Shown here: piece after piece, positions 1-6,709 of the stretch | Position numbering within the stretch: position 1 is the stretch's first letter | How the letters are laid out: each line of letters starts with the position of its first letter | Assembly (NCBI GenBank): GCA_026400415.1 | Contig: JAPLPA010000288.1 | Span: forward strand, 14,282-25,022 | DNA length: 10,741 nt | Direction: 5' to 3' | DNA from: Afipia sp. | GTDB lineage: Bacteria > Pseudomonadota > Alphaproteobacteria > Rhizobiales > Xanthobacteraceae | Notes under the pieces: model-generated | The model's input: only the letters and a program-made list of their open reading frames with translations | The model's database searches: none | What the model was told of the DNA's origin: nothing | Made by a program: the position numbers and the translations under genes

Positions 1-295
1 CAAATGCTTCGATGAAATGATCAGGTTGCCCGGACTCGAACAGGTTGACGATCGCAACCGTCCTTAACGCTCCGGCACCCTTAATCGACCTGATTTTTCA
101 AGTCACAACCGGCTGATCAGCAGTCAGTATCGTTTCAGGGATGGTGCGTCCTAGGCTAGCCGAAAGCTCCGAATTTGCTACAATGGCGTAGTCATAAGCT
201 GAAACATGGGATGATTCTGGCAAACTTCATCCTGGATTATTGCAGCCTTGAGTTTATTCCCGCTCTTCCTTCTGTGAGTAGAGATTTCAGACGTC
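1..295. other. Left-edge region without an assignable gene; possible tail of an upstream CDS at 2-67 (+)
   Basis: On the + strand, frame 2 is open from the window edge to a TAA at 65-67 and reads FDEMIRLPGLEQVDDRNRP before the stop, which could be the C-terminus of an upstream gene. On the - strand the same bases are also open leftwards (TVAIVNLFESGQPDHFIEAF), but that frame meets a TGA at 98-100 and has no ATG, GTG or TTG between the stop and this stretch, so a gene start there would need a rare ATT. I prefer the + reading, weakly. Bases 68-295 contain no convincing gene, RNA or terminator. A 10-base palindrome (GCTGATCAGC, 112-121) is the only visible structure. The promoter of the following gene must lie here, but I cannot place a good -35/-10 pair. 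Confidence 0.25.
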
Positions 296-1978
296 ATGGA
301 ACATGAGCTGACCGGTGGGCGTGTTCCCCGCAGTTTGGGAAAGGCCTTTCCATCGGGCAAGGCGACCCGACTAAACGTTCGCTCCGATGCATACGACATT
401 GCAACCGTGCTGCTCCTCGCGGCGCTCGTCGTCATCGCGCTTCTGACTTTCAAAGACTACGCCATTTCCAACGATGAAGGCATTCAGCACCACTACGGTG
501 AGCTGATCATCGCTTATTATAAAAGCGGATTCCGGGATCTCGACGTCTTCAACTTCCAAAATCTCTATCTCTATGGCGGCCTGTTCGACATCGTTGCCGT
601 CGCCCTCAGTCACCTAGTCCCAATCGATCCGTATGACCTGCGGCATATTCTGTGCGCGATGATCGGTATCGGCGGGATAGGGGCCGCCGCATTGACTGCG
701 CGAATGATTGCAGGACCGCGAGCCGCACTCATCGCGGCAATCGCGTTAAGTGCCTGCGGTGCGTGGTACGGTGCGATGTTCAATCATACCAAAGACATCC
801 CCTTCGCAGCCGCCATGATGGGCGCGACACTACTTCTTGTTCGCATTGCGCGGTCACTGCCGTCGCCTCGAATCGGCGATGTGGTTGGGTTTGGCCTACT
901 GATGGGTGCGGCGCTGGGCGTGCGGGTGATTGGTTTGCTTCTCGTCATCTATGCAGGCTTGGTCATCCCTCTCTATTTTCCGTGGCGAGGCGGGAGCCGT
1001 GGCCGTTGGCGTTTTGCTGCGGAATCGGCGCTGCGCATGCTGCCGGCGCTTGTTCTCGCTTATGTCGTTATGATTCTCGTATGGCCATGGGCGGCAATCG
1101 CGCCGCTCAATCCTATCCGCGGACTATTTGAATTCTCGGAATTTCATTACGCCATCCGCACGTTTCTCGACGGGCGTGTTTATGAAATGGCGAATGTGCC
1201 GCCATTCTACGTGCCGATCTACATCCTGATCCGTGTGCCATTGTTGATGGTATTCGGTGTAATTTTGGCGGCGGTGTTCTTGCTGTTATCGGCTCGCGCC
1301 GCTGATCGGACGAACATTCACCGCAGAGACATCGTCCTTATTTCGCTGACAGTCGTTTTCCCGTTGGTCTGTCAGGTGGTTTTTCGCGGACCGGCATTCA
1401 CGGGATTGCGTCATTTCCTTTTTGTACTTCCGGCCTTGGCGGTCCTCGCAGCCATCGGCATCGACATGGCTTTATCGGCTCTCGCCGCGCGAGGCCGCGT
1501 GTTTGTTCGTTGCGCGCTTGCAGTCGTGACCGGGTGCTTCCTCTGGGATGCCGTGACTTTGGCAAGGCTCCACCCCTACGAATATCTGTTCTACAATCAA
1601 TTGGTCGGAGGACTGGAAGGGGCGTCGCGACGCTACGATCTCGACTACTGGTTCAGCAGTATGCCAGAAGCACTCGGTCAGCTTGAATCGTATTTGCGAA
1701 AAACTTCGGCCGGCGATGCGAATTGGCCAAAGCAGGTCTATTCGGTCGCGGTTTGCGGCGAACGTCTGGAATTTGACAAGGCAGTTACGCTTCCGCAATT
1801 GCGCTTCGATTTCAAACCGCAGTGGAACCAATCTGAGTTTTTTATCGCGCCGACGCATATGAATTGCGACAACGATCTCGACGGCAAGATTGTTGGCACT
1901 GTCACACGATTGGGAGTTCCGATCGCGTTCATTAAAGACCGCAGAGGTATGACTTCTTCCGTGGCTGCGGCGAAATAA
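296..1978 (+). CDS. GT39-like polytopic membrane glycosyltransferase (GT-C fold)
   Basis: This 560-residue protein has a short cytoplasmic N-terminus of about 30 residues, then many hydrophobic segments (first at about 35-51, last near 400-420), then a soluble C-terminal region of roughly 120 residues probably on the periplasmic side. The first external loop carries an Asp-Glu pair (D60-E61 in SNDEG), the position where GT39 / ArnT-like enzymes have their catalytic acid. A second loop has NHTKDIPF (163-170), typical of this group. Such enzymes move a sugar from a polyprenyl-phosphate carrier to an acceptor in the envelope; neither donor nor acceptor can be read from the sequence. The ATG at 296 has only a weak GAG-rich ribosome site (276-283) but is the first start of a long frame with steady coding character. 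Its 3' end faces opgC 37 bases away, with no clear terminator between them. It has no evident link to the tungstate genes to the right. Confidence 0.75.
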   Translation: MEHELTGGRVPRSLGKAFPSGKATRLNVRSDAYDIATVLLLAALVVIALLTFKDYAISNDEGIQHHYGELIIAYYKSGFRDLDVFNFQNLYLYGGLFDIVAVALSHLVPIDPYDLRHILCAMIGIGGIGAAALTARMIAGPRAALIAAIALSACGAWYGAMFNHTKDIPFAAAMMGATLLLVRIARSLPSPRIGDVVGFGLLMGAALGVRVIGLLLVIYAGLVIPLYFPWRGGSRGRWRFAAESALRMLPALVLAYVVMILVWPWAAIAPLNPIRGLFEFSEFHYAIRTFLDGRVYEMANVPPFYVPIYILIRVPLLMVFGVILAAVFLLLSARAADRTNIHRRDIVLISLTVVFPLVCQVVFRGPAFTGLRHFLFVLPALAVLAAIGIDMALSALAARGRVFVRCALAVVTGCFLWDAVTLARLHPYEYLFYNQLVGGLEGASRRYDLDYWFSSMPEALGQLESYLRKTSAGDANWPKQVYSVAVCGERLEFDKAVTLPQLRFDFKPQWNQSEFFIAPTHMNCDNDLDGKIVGTVTRLGVPIAFIKDRRGMTSSVAAAK

Positions 1979-2015
1979 ACCTATCTGAGAGAATCGCTGG
2001 TCGCCGCGACGGAAT

Positions 2016-3266
2016 CTAGAAGCTCGGTCCGGCGCCTGCTTGCGCCGTCGACACGATTGTTGCGTTTTTGTCGGCGTTGCGTTTGTACCACGAGAACAGC
2101 ATCGCGACCGCACACATAATCATGATGCCGGCAATTCCAACGAGGATATGCAAAATAAGACCGCCGGAGGTTTCCGTCAGGATGAAATAACCGACAAAAG
2201 AGAGAAATACTCCGAGGCAGTAGATCTGCAAGGAATGCTGACCGCACAGTATCAGCGGGCGCATCAGGGAAGACTTCAAGCCCGACCAATCTTTCGGCAC
2301 AAAGCGTACCGCGAGAACTGCAAGCGCCAGAAAGTGCGTGAATCTAAGCACGTCGAGATCGGTCTTGTCGATCGGATAAATCCAGTGTTCGATCCAAAGC
2401 GGTAGTACGTGCTCCAGATTTGGAAAGTACCAAGTCAGGGTGAGGGCGAATGCCGCAAATAGATAACCTACCGCCGCCCACAGTGTGATGGGCGACGAAA
2501 GAAACCGCGATATCCGCTTGGCACCCCCCAGCGCGCACCACACGCCCAGCACAAACAAAAGCTGCCAGGCGAAAGGATTGAACGCCCAAAAACCTTTTGG
2601 GTATGCCGCCAGATAGAGATTGTACTTCCAGGTCAGAACATAAAGCGCGACCGACAAAGCCAATGCGAAGTCTGCACGACGTTTCATCAGCCACAGGATC
2701 GCCGGAAGGAAAAACATCAAAATGATGTACAGCGGCAGCACGTCCATGTTCAGAGGACAAAATCGCAGAACCAATGCCTCGGCAATTGTCGCGGCGGGCT
2801 GCTTGAGGAAATAGGTCAGTCCCATTTCTTCGATATAAAATGGATTATTGGCTTGGGTGGCGAGAAAGGTAATCCCGCCAACGTAGATTGCGAAAAGCAG
2901 GATGTGCGCCGCGTATATCTGCCAGACCCGCTTTAGAATACGGGCGGTTGCAACAACAAAGCCGAACTTGAACATCGCGCGACCGTAAACAATCGCCGCT
3001 GTATATCCGGAAATGAAAATGAAGATCTCGGCGGCGTCGCAGAAACCGTAACTGCGGATCGTGAACCAAGTCAGCACGTCAGGCGAAACATGATCGATAA
3101 AGATCAGCCACAACGCCAGACCTCGAAACATATCGAGGCGCAATTCGCGTTCGTTTGCAGGAGGTGAAACGCCAAGTGTGCCTGTCGCGCCGGACGCCGC
3201 GTTTTGTGCCACGAGACGCGTCGGACTTGTTTGCGGCTTTTCGGTTACCCGATCGGCAATCGACAC
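2016..3266 (-). CDS. opgC: OpgC domain-containing membrane acyltransferase
   Basis: This 416-residue polytopic protein is of the OpgC type, which belongs to the acyltransferase-3 group. OpgC enzymes add succinyl groups to osmoregulated periplasmic glucans. After a polar tail of about 42 residues comes RLDMFRG (43-49), then a membrane segment ending in a conserved Asp-His (D58-H59 in IDHV), then DAAEIFIFISGY (77-88), the usual OpgC N-terminal signature. About nine or ten further hydrophobic segments follow, ending in a short basic tail. The start is a GTG at 3266; the frame offers no better ATG upstream of the signature, and the ribosome site is weak (a run of G). Many alphaproteobacteria have several OpgC-domain genes, so the exact substrate is uncertain. 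It lies downstream of the tup regulator on the same strand after 114 bases, with no sign of shared function. Confidence 0.82.
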   Translation of the reverse strand: MSIADRVTEKPQTSPTRLVAQNAASGATGTLGVSPPANERELRLDMFRGLALWLIFIDHVSPDVLTWFTIRSYGFCDAAEIFIFISGYTAAIVYGRAMFKFGFVVATARILKRVWQIYAAHILLFAIYVGGITFLATQANNPFYIEEMGLTYFLKQPAATIAEALVLRFCPLNMDVLPLYIILMFFLPAILWLMKRRADFALALSVALYVLTWKYNLYLAAYPKGFWAFNPFAWQLLFVLGVWCALGGAKRISRFLSSPITLWAAVGYLFAAFALTLTWYFPNLEHVLPLWIEHWIYPIDKTDLDVLRFTHFLALAVLAVRFVPKDWSGLKSSLMRPLILCGQHSLQIYCLGVFLSFVGYFILTETSGGLILHILVGIAGIMIMCAVAMLFSWYKRNADKNATIVSTAQAGAGPSF

Positions 3267-3380
3267 CGCTAAAACCCCGTTTCACAAGCCGGCATGATAT
3301 ACGCCGAAGATGGATAATATCGGCTTGCTGCTTCGAAGCAAGTGCGTGCCTACCGGCAAAAACTAACTGCACTCGCTCCG
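3267..3380. other. Intergenic spacer between the regulator and opgC, with a 12-base palindrome
   Basis: The spacer holds a perfect palindrome TGCTTCGAAGCA at 3329-3340, and an alternative stem pairs CTTGC (3324-3328) with GCAAG (3338-3342). There is no T-run after it on the - strand, so it does not read as a standard intrinsic terminator for the regulator gene. The spacer could contain the opgC promoter, but I see no good hexamer pair. Confidence 0.3.
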
Positions 3381-4274
3381 TTAGGCGAAAAAGCGGATTT
3401 GGCCTGCGGGCGTGATGTCGTAGCCCGAGAGGTCTGCTGCGCGCTGCTTCAGACGCTCGTGCGAAATGAAACCGATCAATGATTGCATCGCCGCTTTGAA
3501 ATAAGAGCGCTGGCGCATTACGAGATCGAAATTCTCCCAAAGCAGAGGGACGAAATCGAGGCCGGCTGATTTCGCCGCCGACCGGGTCGCAATGCCGCAA
3601 TCGGCTTTGCCTGAACGAATGGACGCTGCGAGATCGGGCCCCGTCAAACACGGCGGGTCCAGCCGCCGCAAGTCCTTAAGGCTCTTGTTGTGCTGCTTCA
3701 GGAGAACGTCGAGCAACAGCTGCGCGCCGGCACCCGGTTGCCGGATCGCCATTGTGGCATTTGATGCGAGCATGTCTGCAAAGTTCGCGATATTTTTTGG
3801 ATTGCCCGGTTGCAGCAGCAATCCCTGTTCGCGCTTCACGAAGCCGACCAGAACTGCATCATGCAAACCCGCCATCGCACGCACTGCCGCGATGTTGGCG
3901 TCCTCCCCGGATTCCTGAAATTCAGCCTCGGTATGGAAGTGAATCGCAGCCGCTATCGCTTCGCCGCGAAGCACGCGACCGATACCGCTTTCCGTTCCCT
4001 CCACCAGAGTTGCGAGGCCGCTGCCGGATTCGCGCAGACACCATTCGAGCAGCGAGTCCTGGCTTCCACCGACGATCAGTGAAGGGTCGGCAAGCCTCAT
4101 GCCTGCCGGCCGGATCAGATCGGACGCCACCCATCGATCCAGCTCATCGCGTGGGAAAAGCCATTTGCCCGTTACCTTGGTGCAAGGAATCGCACCCTCA
4201 GCCACAAGTTCATAAAGCTTGCGTTCGCCAAGACGGAGGTACTCGGCTGCTTCACTGGTCGTCATCAAATTCAT
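3381..4274 (-). CDS. Excisionase-type HTH regulator with PBP-like ligand domain, probable tungstate/molybdate sensor of the tup operon
   Basis: This 297-residue one-component regulator has two parts. Residues 4-50 form a winged helix of the excisionase/MerR-like HTH_17 type: a TTSEAAEYLRLGERKLYELV helix pair, then a GKWLF wing and an RDELDRW helix. Residues 64 to about 280 form a periplasmic-binding-protein-like domain of the kind Pfam calls PBP_like, recognisable from GTESGIG (93-99), HFHT (112-115), KREQGL (147-152), QPGAGAQ (179-185) and ADCGI followed by LDFVPL. There is no signal peptide, so it acts in the cytoplasm. Divergence from tupBCA implies control of that operon, with oxyanion as the likely ligand (inference); repressor or activator is not decidable. 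It is not built like ModE or TunR. The start is ambiguous: ATG 4274 sits where transcription from the promoter at 4281-4309 should begin, while ATG 4265 (residue 4) has AGGA eight bases upstream. Confidence 0.8.
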   Translation of the reverse strand: MNLMTTSEAAEYLRLGERKLYELVAEGAIPCTKVTGKWLFPRDELDRWVASDLIRPAGMRLADPSLIVGGSQDSLLEWCLRESGSGLATLVEGTESGIGRVLRGEAIAAAIHFHTEAEFQESGEDANIAAVRAMAGLHDAVLVGFVKREQGLLLQPGNPKNIANFADMLASNATMAIRQPGAGAQLLLDVLLKQHNKSLKDLRRLDPPCLTGPDLAASIRSGKADCGIATRSAAKSAGLDFVPLLWENFDLVMRQRSYFKAAMQSLIGFISHERLKQRAADLSGYDITPAGQIRFFA

Positions 4275-4280
4275 CCTGCA

Positions 4281-4309
4281 TTTATATGCATATAATTGTT
4301 CTTTTTCAA
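4281..4309 (-). promoter_or_regulatory. Predicted sigma-70 promoter of the PBP-domain regulator
   Basis: Read on the - strand, TTGAAA (4309-4304) and TATAAA (4286-4281) are separated by exactly 17 bases, a good match to the housekeeping consensus. The predicted start of transcription, about seven bases past the -10, falls at or next to ATG 4274. The message would then be leaderless or would begin translation at ATG 4265. The -10 overlaps the palindrome at 4282-4295, which would suit autoregulation. Confidence 0.5.
4282..4295. promoter_or_regulatory. 14-base perfect palindrome, candidate operator between regulator and tupB
   Basis: TTATATGCATATAA is a perfect 14-base palindrome at 4282-4295. 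It covers most of the regulator's -10 on the - strand and overlaps a TATAAT at 4291-4296 on the + strand. Twelve bases on is a second inverted repeat, TCAAT-TT-ATTGA (4306-4317), which overlaps the regulator's -35 and a TTGACA on the + strand (4314-4319). Either could be the site bound by the divergent regulator. AT-rich palindromes also arise by chance in promoters, so this is a candidate only. Confidence 0.4.
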
Positions 4310-4318
4310 TTTATTGAC

Positions 4319-4342
4319 ATGCAGGAAAAATATGCAGGAAAA
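4319..4342 (+). repeat. Tandem 11-base direct repeat in the tupB upstream region
   Basis: ATGCAGGAAAA occurs at 4319-4329 and again at 4332-4342, a 13-base period. The core ATGCAGG appears a third time in inverted orientation at 4275-4281, on the other side of the palindrome. The repeats lie between the candidate + strand promoter elements (TATAAT 4291-4296, TTGACA 4314-4319) and the tupB ribosome site AAGGAG (4351-4356). They could be regulator sites. The + strand promoter itself stays unclear, because TTGACA lacks a good -10 at 16-18 bases and TATAAT lacks a good -35. Confidence 0.45.
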
Positions 4343-4365
4343 GACAAAACAAGGAGACGGCCATA

Positions 4366-5055
4366 ATGGACGGAATGAATGCTTGGCAACTGATCGTGAC
4401 CGGCGACGCGGCGCTCTTCGCCATCGTCCGGTTGTCGTTGTTGGTGAGCCTTTCTGCCGTCGTGCTTGCCACCGTGATCGGCTTGCCGCTAGGCGCGTTG
4501 CTGGCGTTGACACGATTTCCGGGACGAAATGCAATCGTCGTTCTCCTCAACGCTTTCATGGGATTGCCGCCGGTCGTCGTCGGTCTTGCGGTGTATCTGC
4601 TGTTGTCGCGCTCCGGCCCGCTCGGCAACTTGGGAATCCTGTTCACTCCAGCCGCCATGGTGATTGCGCAAGGGATCTTGATCGTGCCGATTATCGCGGC
4701 ACTGGCGCGCCAGACCATCGAAGACCTTTGGGTTGAATACCGCGACGAATTGTCGGCGATGGGTGTTGGGCCATTCGGGCGCATGACGACGCTGTTGTGG
4801 GATGCGCGATTTAGTCTTCTGACGGCGCTGCTCGCCGGATTTGGACGTGCGGCGGCGGAAGTCGGTGCGGTGATGATCGTCGGTGGCAACATCGAGGGAT
4901 TCACCCGGACGATGACGACGGCCATCGCGCTTGAAACTTCAAAAGGGAATTTGCCGCTCGCCCTGGGACTTGGCCTGATCCTCGTGACTTTGGTGCTGGC
5001 GATCAACGCCGCGGCGTGGGGCGCCAGAGCGTGGTCAGAACGGAAGGCCGGGTGA
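4366..5055 (+). CDS. tupB: Tungstate ABC transporter permease TupB
   Basis: This 229-residue inner-membrane protein has about five or six hydrophobic segments (roughly 20-47, 55-83, 93-117, 145-168, 194-220), the usual size for a TupB-type permease, which forms the channel as a homodimer. The cytoplasmic coupling region lies around ELSAMGVGPFGRMTTLLWDA (125-144), followed by GFGRAAAEVGAVMIVGGN, a strongly conserved stretch in tungstate permeases of the ModB/CysT superfamily. The ATG at 4366 is preceded by AAGGAG (4351-4356) nine bases upstream. Two bases separate its stop from tupC. The substrate call rests chiefly on the neighbouring TupA-type binding protein, since permease sequence alone does not separate tungstate from molybdate. 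Confidence 0.88.
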   Translation: MDGMNAWQLIVTGDAALFAIVRLSLLVSLSAVVLATVIGLPLGALLALTRFPGRNAIVVLLNAFMGLPPVVVGLAVYLLLSRSGPLGNLGILFTPAAMVIAQGILIVPIIAALARQTIEDLWVEYRDELSAMGVGPFGRMTTLLWDARFSLLTALLAGFGRAAAEVGAVMIVGGNIEGFTRTMTTAIALETSKGNLPLALGLGLILVTLVLAINAAAWGARAWSERKAG

Positions 5056-5057
5056 GA

Positions 5058-5780
5058 ATGCGTGCACCGGTCACCGAACTGCCCGTCGTCCTTGATCGCG
5101 TCAGCGCGCGTGCAGGCACCATGATAATCGTTGATAGCGTTAGCCTGTCGATTGCCTCCGGTTCACCGACGCTTGTGGTGGGACCGAACGGCGCTGGCAA
5201 AAGCACGCTGCTGCGATTGTGCATGGGCCTCCTTAGGCCGACTGAAGGCCGGATCATGTGGGGTGGCCGTGCCGATCCAACGCCAACGCGCCGTGCGTTC
5301 GTGTTTCAGCGGCCTGTGATGTTGCGCCGGACGGTCGCAGCGAACGTTGCCTATGGCTTGCGCCACGCAGATCATCCGCACGAAAAAATCGCCGCGCGTA
5401 CCGCCCAATTGCTCAAGCGTGTGGGTTTGTCGGATTTGGCAAGCCGCGCCGCACGGCGCCTTTCCGGTGGGGAACAGCAGAGGCTTGCGCTGGCGCGTGC
5501 ATTGGCTCGCGACCCGGAACTGCTGTTGCTTGACGAGCCGACCGCAAGTCTCGACCCGGCTGCGACCCGCAGTGTCGAAGAGATCATCCGAATGGCTGCG
5601 GAGTCCGGCATCAAGATCGTGATGGCGTCGCACGACCTAGGCCAGGTCAAACGCCTGGCTGGCGACGTTGTTTTCATGCTGCGCGGCGCAGTGCGCGAAC
5701 AGACTTCAGCAGCGACATTTTTCACGAACCCGACGACAGAGGAGGCTGCCGCGTTCGTGCGCGGCGAACTGGTCGTCTGA
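5058..5780 (+). CDS. tupC: Tungstate ABC transporter ATP-binding protein TupC
   Basis: This 240-residue ABC ATPase drives the TupB channel from the cytoplasmic face. All catalytic parts are present: Walker A GPNGAGKST (42-50), Q-loop glutamine Q84, signature LSGGEQQR (135-142), Walker B LLLLDEP (155-161), D-loop SLD (164-166) and the switch histidine H192 in ASHD. No TOBE domain follows the nucleotide-binding domain; it is shorter than ModC, as TupC proteins usually are, and so lacks ModC's own oxyanion-binding module. I chose ATG 5058, which has GGAAGG (5042-5047) ten bases upstream. A GTG at 5052 overlapping the tupB stop, and a GTG at 5016 inside tupB, are possible but less likely. tupA follows after 24 bases. 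Confidence 0.9.
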   Translation: MRAPVTELPVVLDRVSARAGTMIIVDSVSLSIASGSPTLVVGPNGAGKSTLLRLCMGLLRPTEGRIMWGGRADPTPTRRAFVFQRPVMLRRTVAANVAYGLRHADHPHEKIAARTAQLLKRVGLSDLASRAARRLSGGEQQRLALARALARDPELLLLDEPTASLDPAATRSVEEIIRMAAESGIKIVMASHDLGQVKRLAGDVVFMLRGAVREQTSAATFFTNPTTEEAAAFVRGELVV

Positions 5781-5804
5781 CCCTTATCAGTCAGGAGCAA
5801 AGTT

Positions 5805-6641
5805 ATGATGAATCGACACGCCTTATCAGCCGTCGCACTTTCGATACTCGCGACGGTGCTTACAACGCCTGCATCGGCTCAAGATAAATCCATCGTGATT
5901 GCTTCGACCACATCGACACAGGATTCTGGTTTGTTCGGGCATATCCTTCCGCTGTTCAAGGCGAATACGAGAATAGATGTTAAGGTCATCGCGCAGGGCA
6001 CCGGGCAGGCGCTCGACACCGCGCGGCGCGGCGATGCCGATGTTGTCTTTGTGCATGCCAAATCGCAGGAAGAAAAATTTGTGGCGGACGGAGAAGGCGT
6101 GAAGCGTTTTGATGTCATGTATAACGACTTCGTCCTGATCGGCCCCGCAAGCGATCCCGCCGGAATCAAGGGATCCAAGGATATTATTGCTGCGTTGAAA
6201 ACGATTCAGGAAAAGGCGATCCCATTCGTATCTCGCGGCGACAAGTCTGGGACCCACTCGGCCGAATTGGCGCTCTGGAAGCAGGCGGGCGTCGATATCG
6301 ATACCGCAAAGGGCTCTTGGTATCGCGAGATTGGGCAGGGTATGGGAGCAGCGCTCAACACGGCGGGCGCGATGAACGCGTATGTCGTGTCGGACCGCGG
6401 AACATGGCTTTCTTTCAAGAATCCAGGCGATCTTGTGATCGCGGTTGAAGGCGATAAGCGGTTGTTCAACCAATACGGCGTCATTCTAGTGAACCCCGAA
6501 AAGCATCCGACGGTGAAAAAAGAGCTGGGCCAGAGTTTTGTTGATTGGCTGTTGTCCGCTGAAGGTCAGGCCGCGATTGCCGCCTATCAGGTCAACAGCA
6601 AGCAGCTGTTTTTTCCGAATGCGGAAAAGAAGGCGTCCTGA
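5805..6641 (+). CDS. tupA: Tungstate-binding periplasmic protein TupA
   Basis: This 278-residue exported solute-binding protein begins with a classical signal peptide: a basic start (NRH), a hydrophobic core to about residue 20, and ASA-Q with cleavage expected after A25. The mature protein opens with IVIASTTSTQDSGL; the S/T-rich STTSTQDSG (34-42) is the oxyanion-binding loop typical of TupA. GTGQAL (65-70), ADVVFVHA (78-85), MYNDFVLIGP (105-114) and VSRGDKSGTH (142-151) are further TupA signatures that distinguish it from ModA and from sulfate or phosphate binders. TupA proteins bind tungstate very tightly and usually prefer it to molybdate; selectivity here is inferred from the family. AGGAG (5793-5797) lies seven bases before ATG 5805, with a second ATG directly after. 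It follows tupC and precedes the two moeA genes, which is strong context for metal use in cofactor making. Confidence 0.92.
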   Translation: MMNRHALSAVALSILATVLTTPASAQDKSIVIASTTSTQDSGLFGHILPLFKANTRIDVKVIAQGTGQALDTARRGDADVVFVHAKSQEEKFVADGEGVKRFDVMYNDFVLIGPASDPAGIKGSKDIIAALKTIQEKAIPFVSRGDKSGTHSAELALWKQAGVDIDTAKGSWYREIGQGMGAALNTAGAMNAYVVSDRGTWLSFKNPGDLVIAVEGDKRLFNQYGVILVNPEKHPTVKKELGQSFVDWLLSAEGQAAIAAYQVNSKQLFFPNAEKKAS

Positions 6642-6709
6642 CCGTTGCTGCATTGAGTGAGGCATTTGCGGCGGTTGCTAAGTCGCGCCGACATGGTCCA
6701 CCATTCGGC

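Noticed and set aside
2001..2012. Small GTCG-CCG-CGAC hairpin between the converging GT39-like gene and opgC as a bidirectional terminator.
   Set aside because: The stem is only four or five pairs and has no T-run on either side.
1472..2113. Long - strand open frame opposite the 3' end of the GT39-like gene, and similar long frames opposite tupC, tupA and the moeA genes.
   Set aside because: They are antisense shadows in moderately GC-rich DNA: their residue make-up is unlike a folded protein, they show no motifs, and the opposite strand has clear family matches.
3324..3342. Hairpin in the regulator-opgC spacer as an intrinsic terminator.
   Set aside because: No T-run follows on the - strand, and the competing stems are short; kept only as a palindrome note.
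4275..4365. Molybdenum-cofactor riboswitch (Moco RNA) upstream of tupB.
   Set aside because: The gap is only 91 bases, AT-rich and shared with a divergent gene; I see no multi-stem structure of the needed size.
4319..4366. A 15-codon + strand reading frame (ATG 4319 to TAA 4364-4366) whose stop overlaps the tupB start as TAATG, resembling a coupled leader peptide.
   Set aside because: There is no ribosome site before ATG 4319, and the frame is explained by the direct repeat and the tupB ribosome site. Coincidence is the simpler reading without conservation data.
5016..5057. GTG 5016 as the tupC start.
   Set aside because: It would overlap tupB by 40 bases and lacks a ribosome site; ATG 5058 has GGAAGG at a suitable distance.
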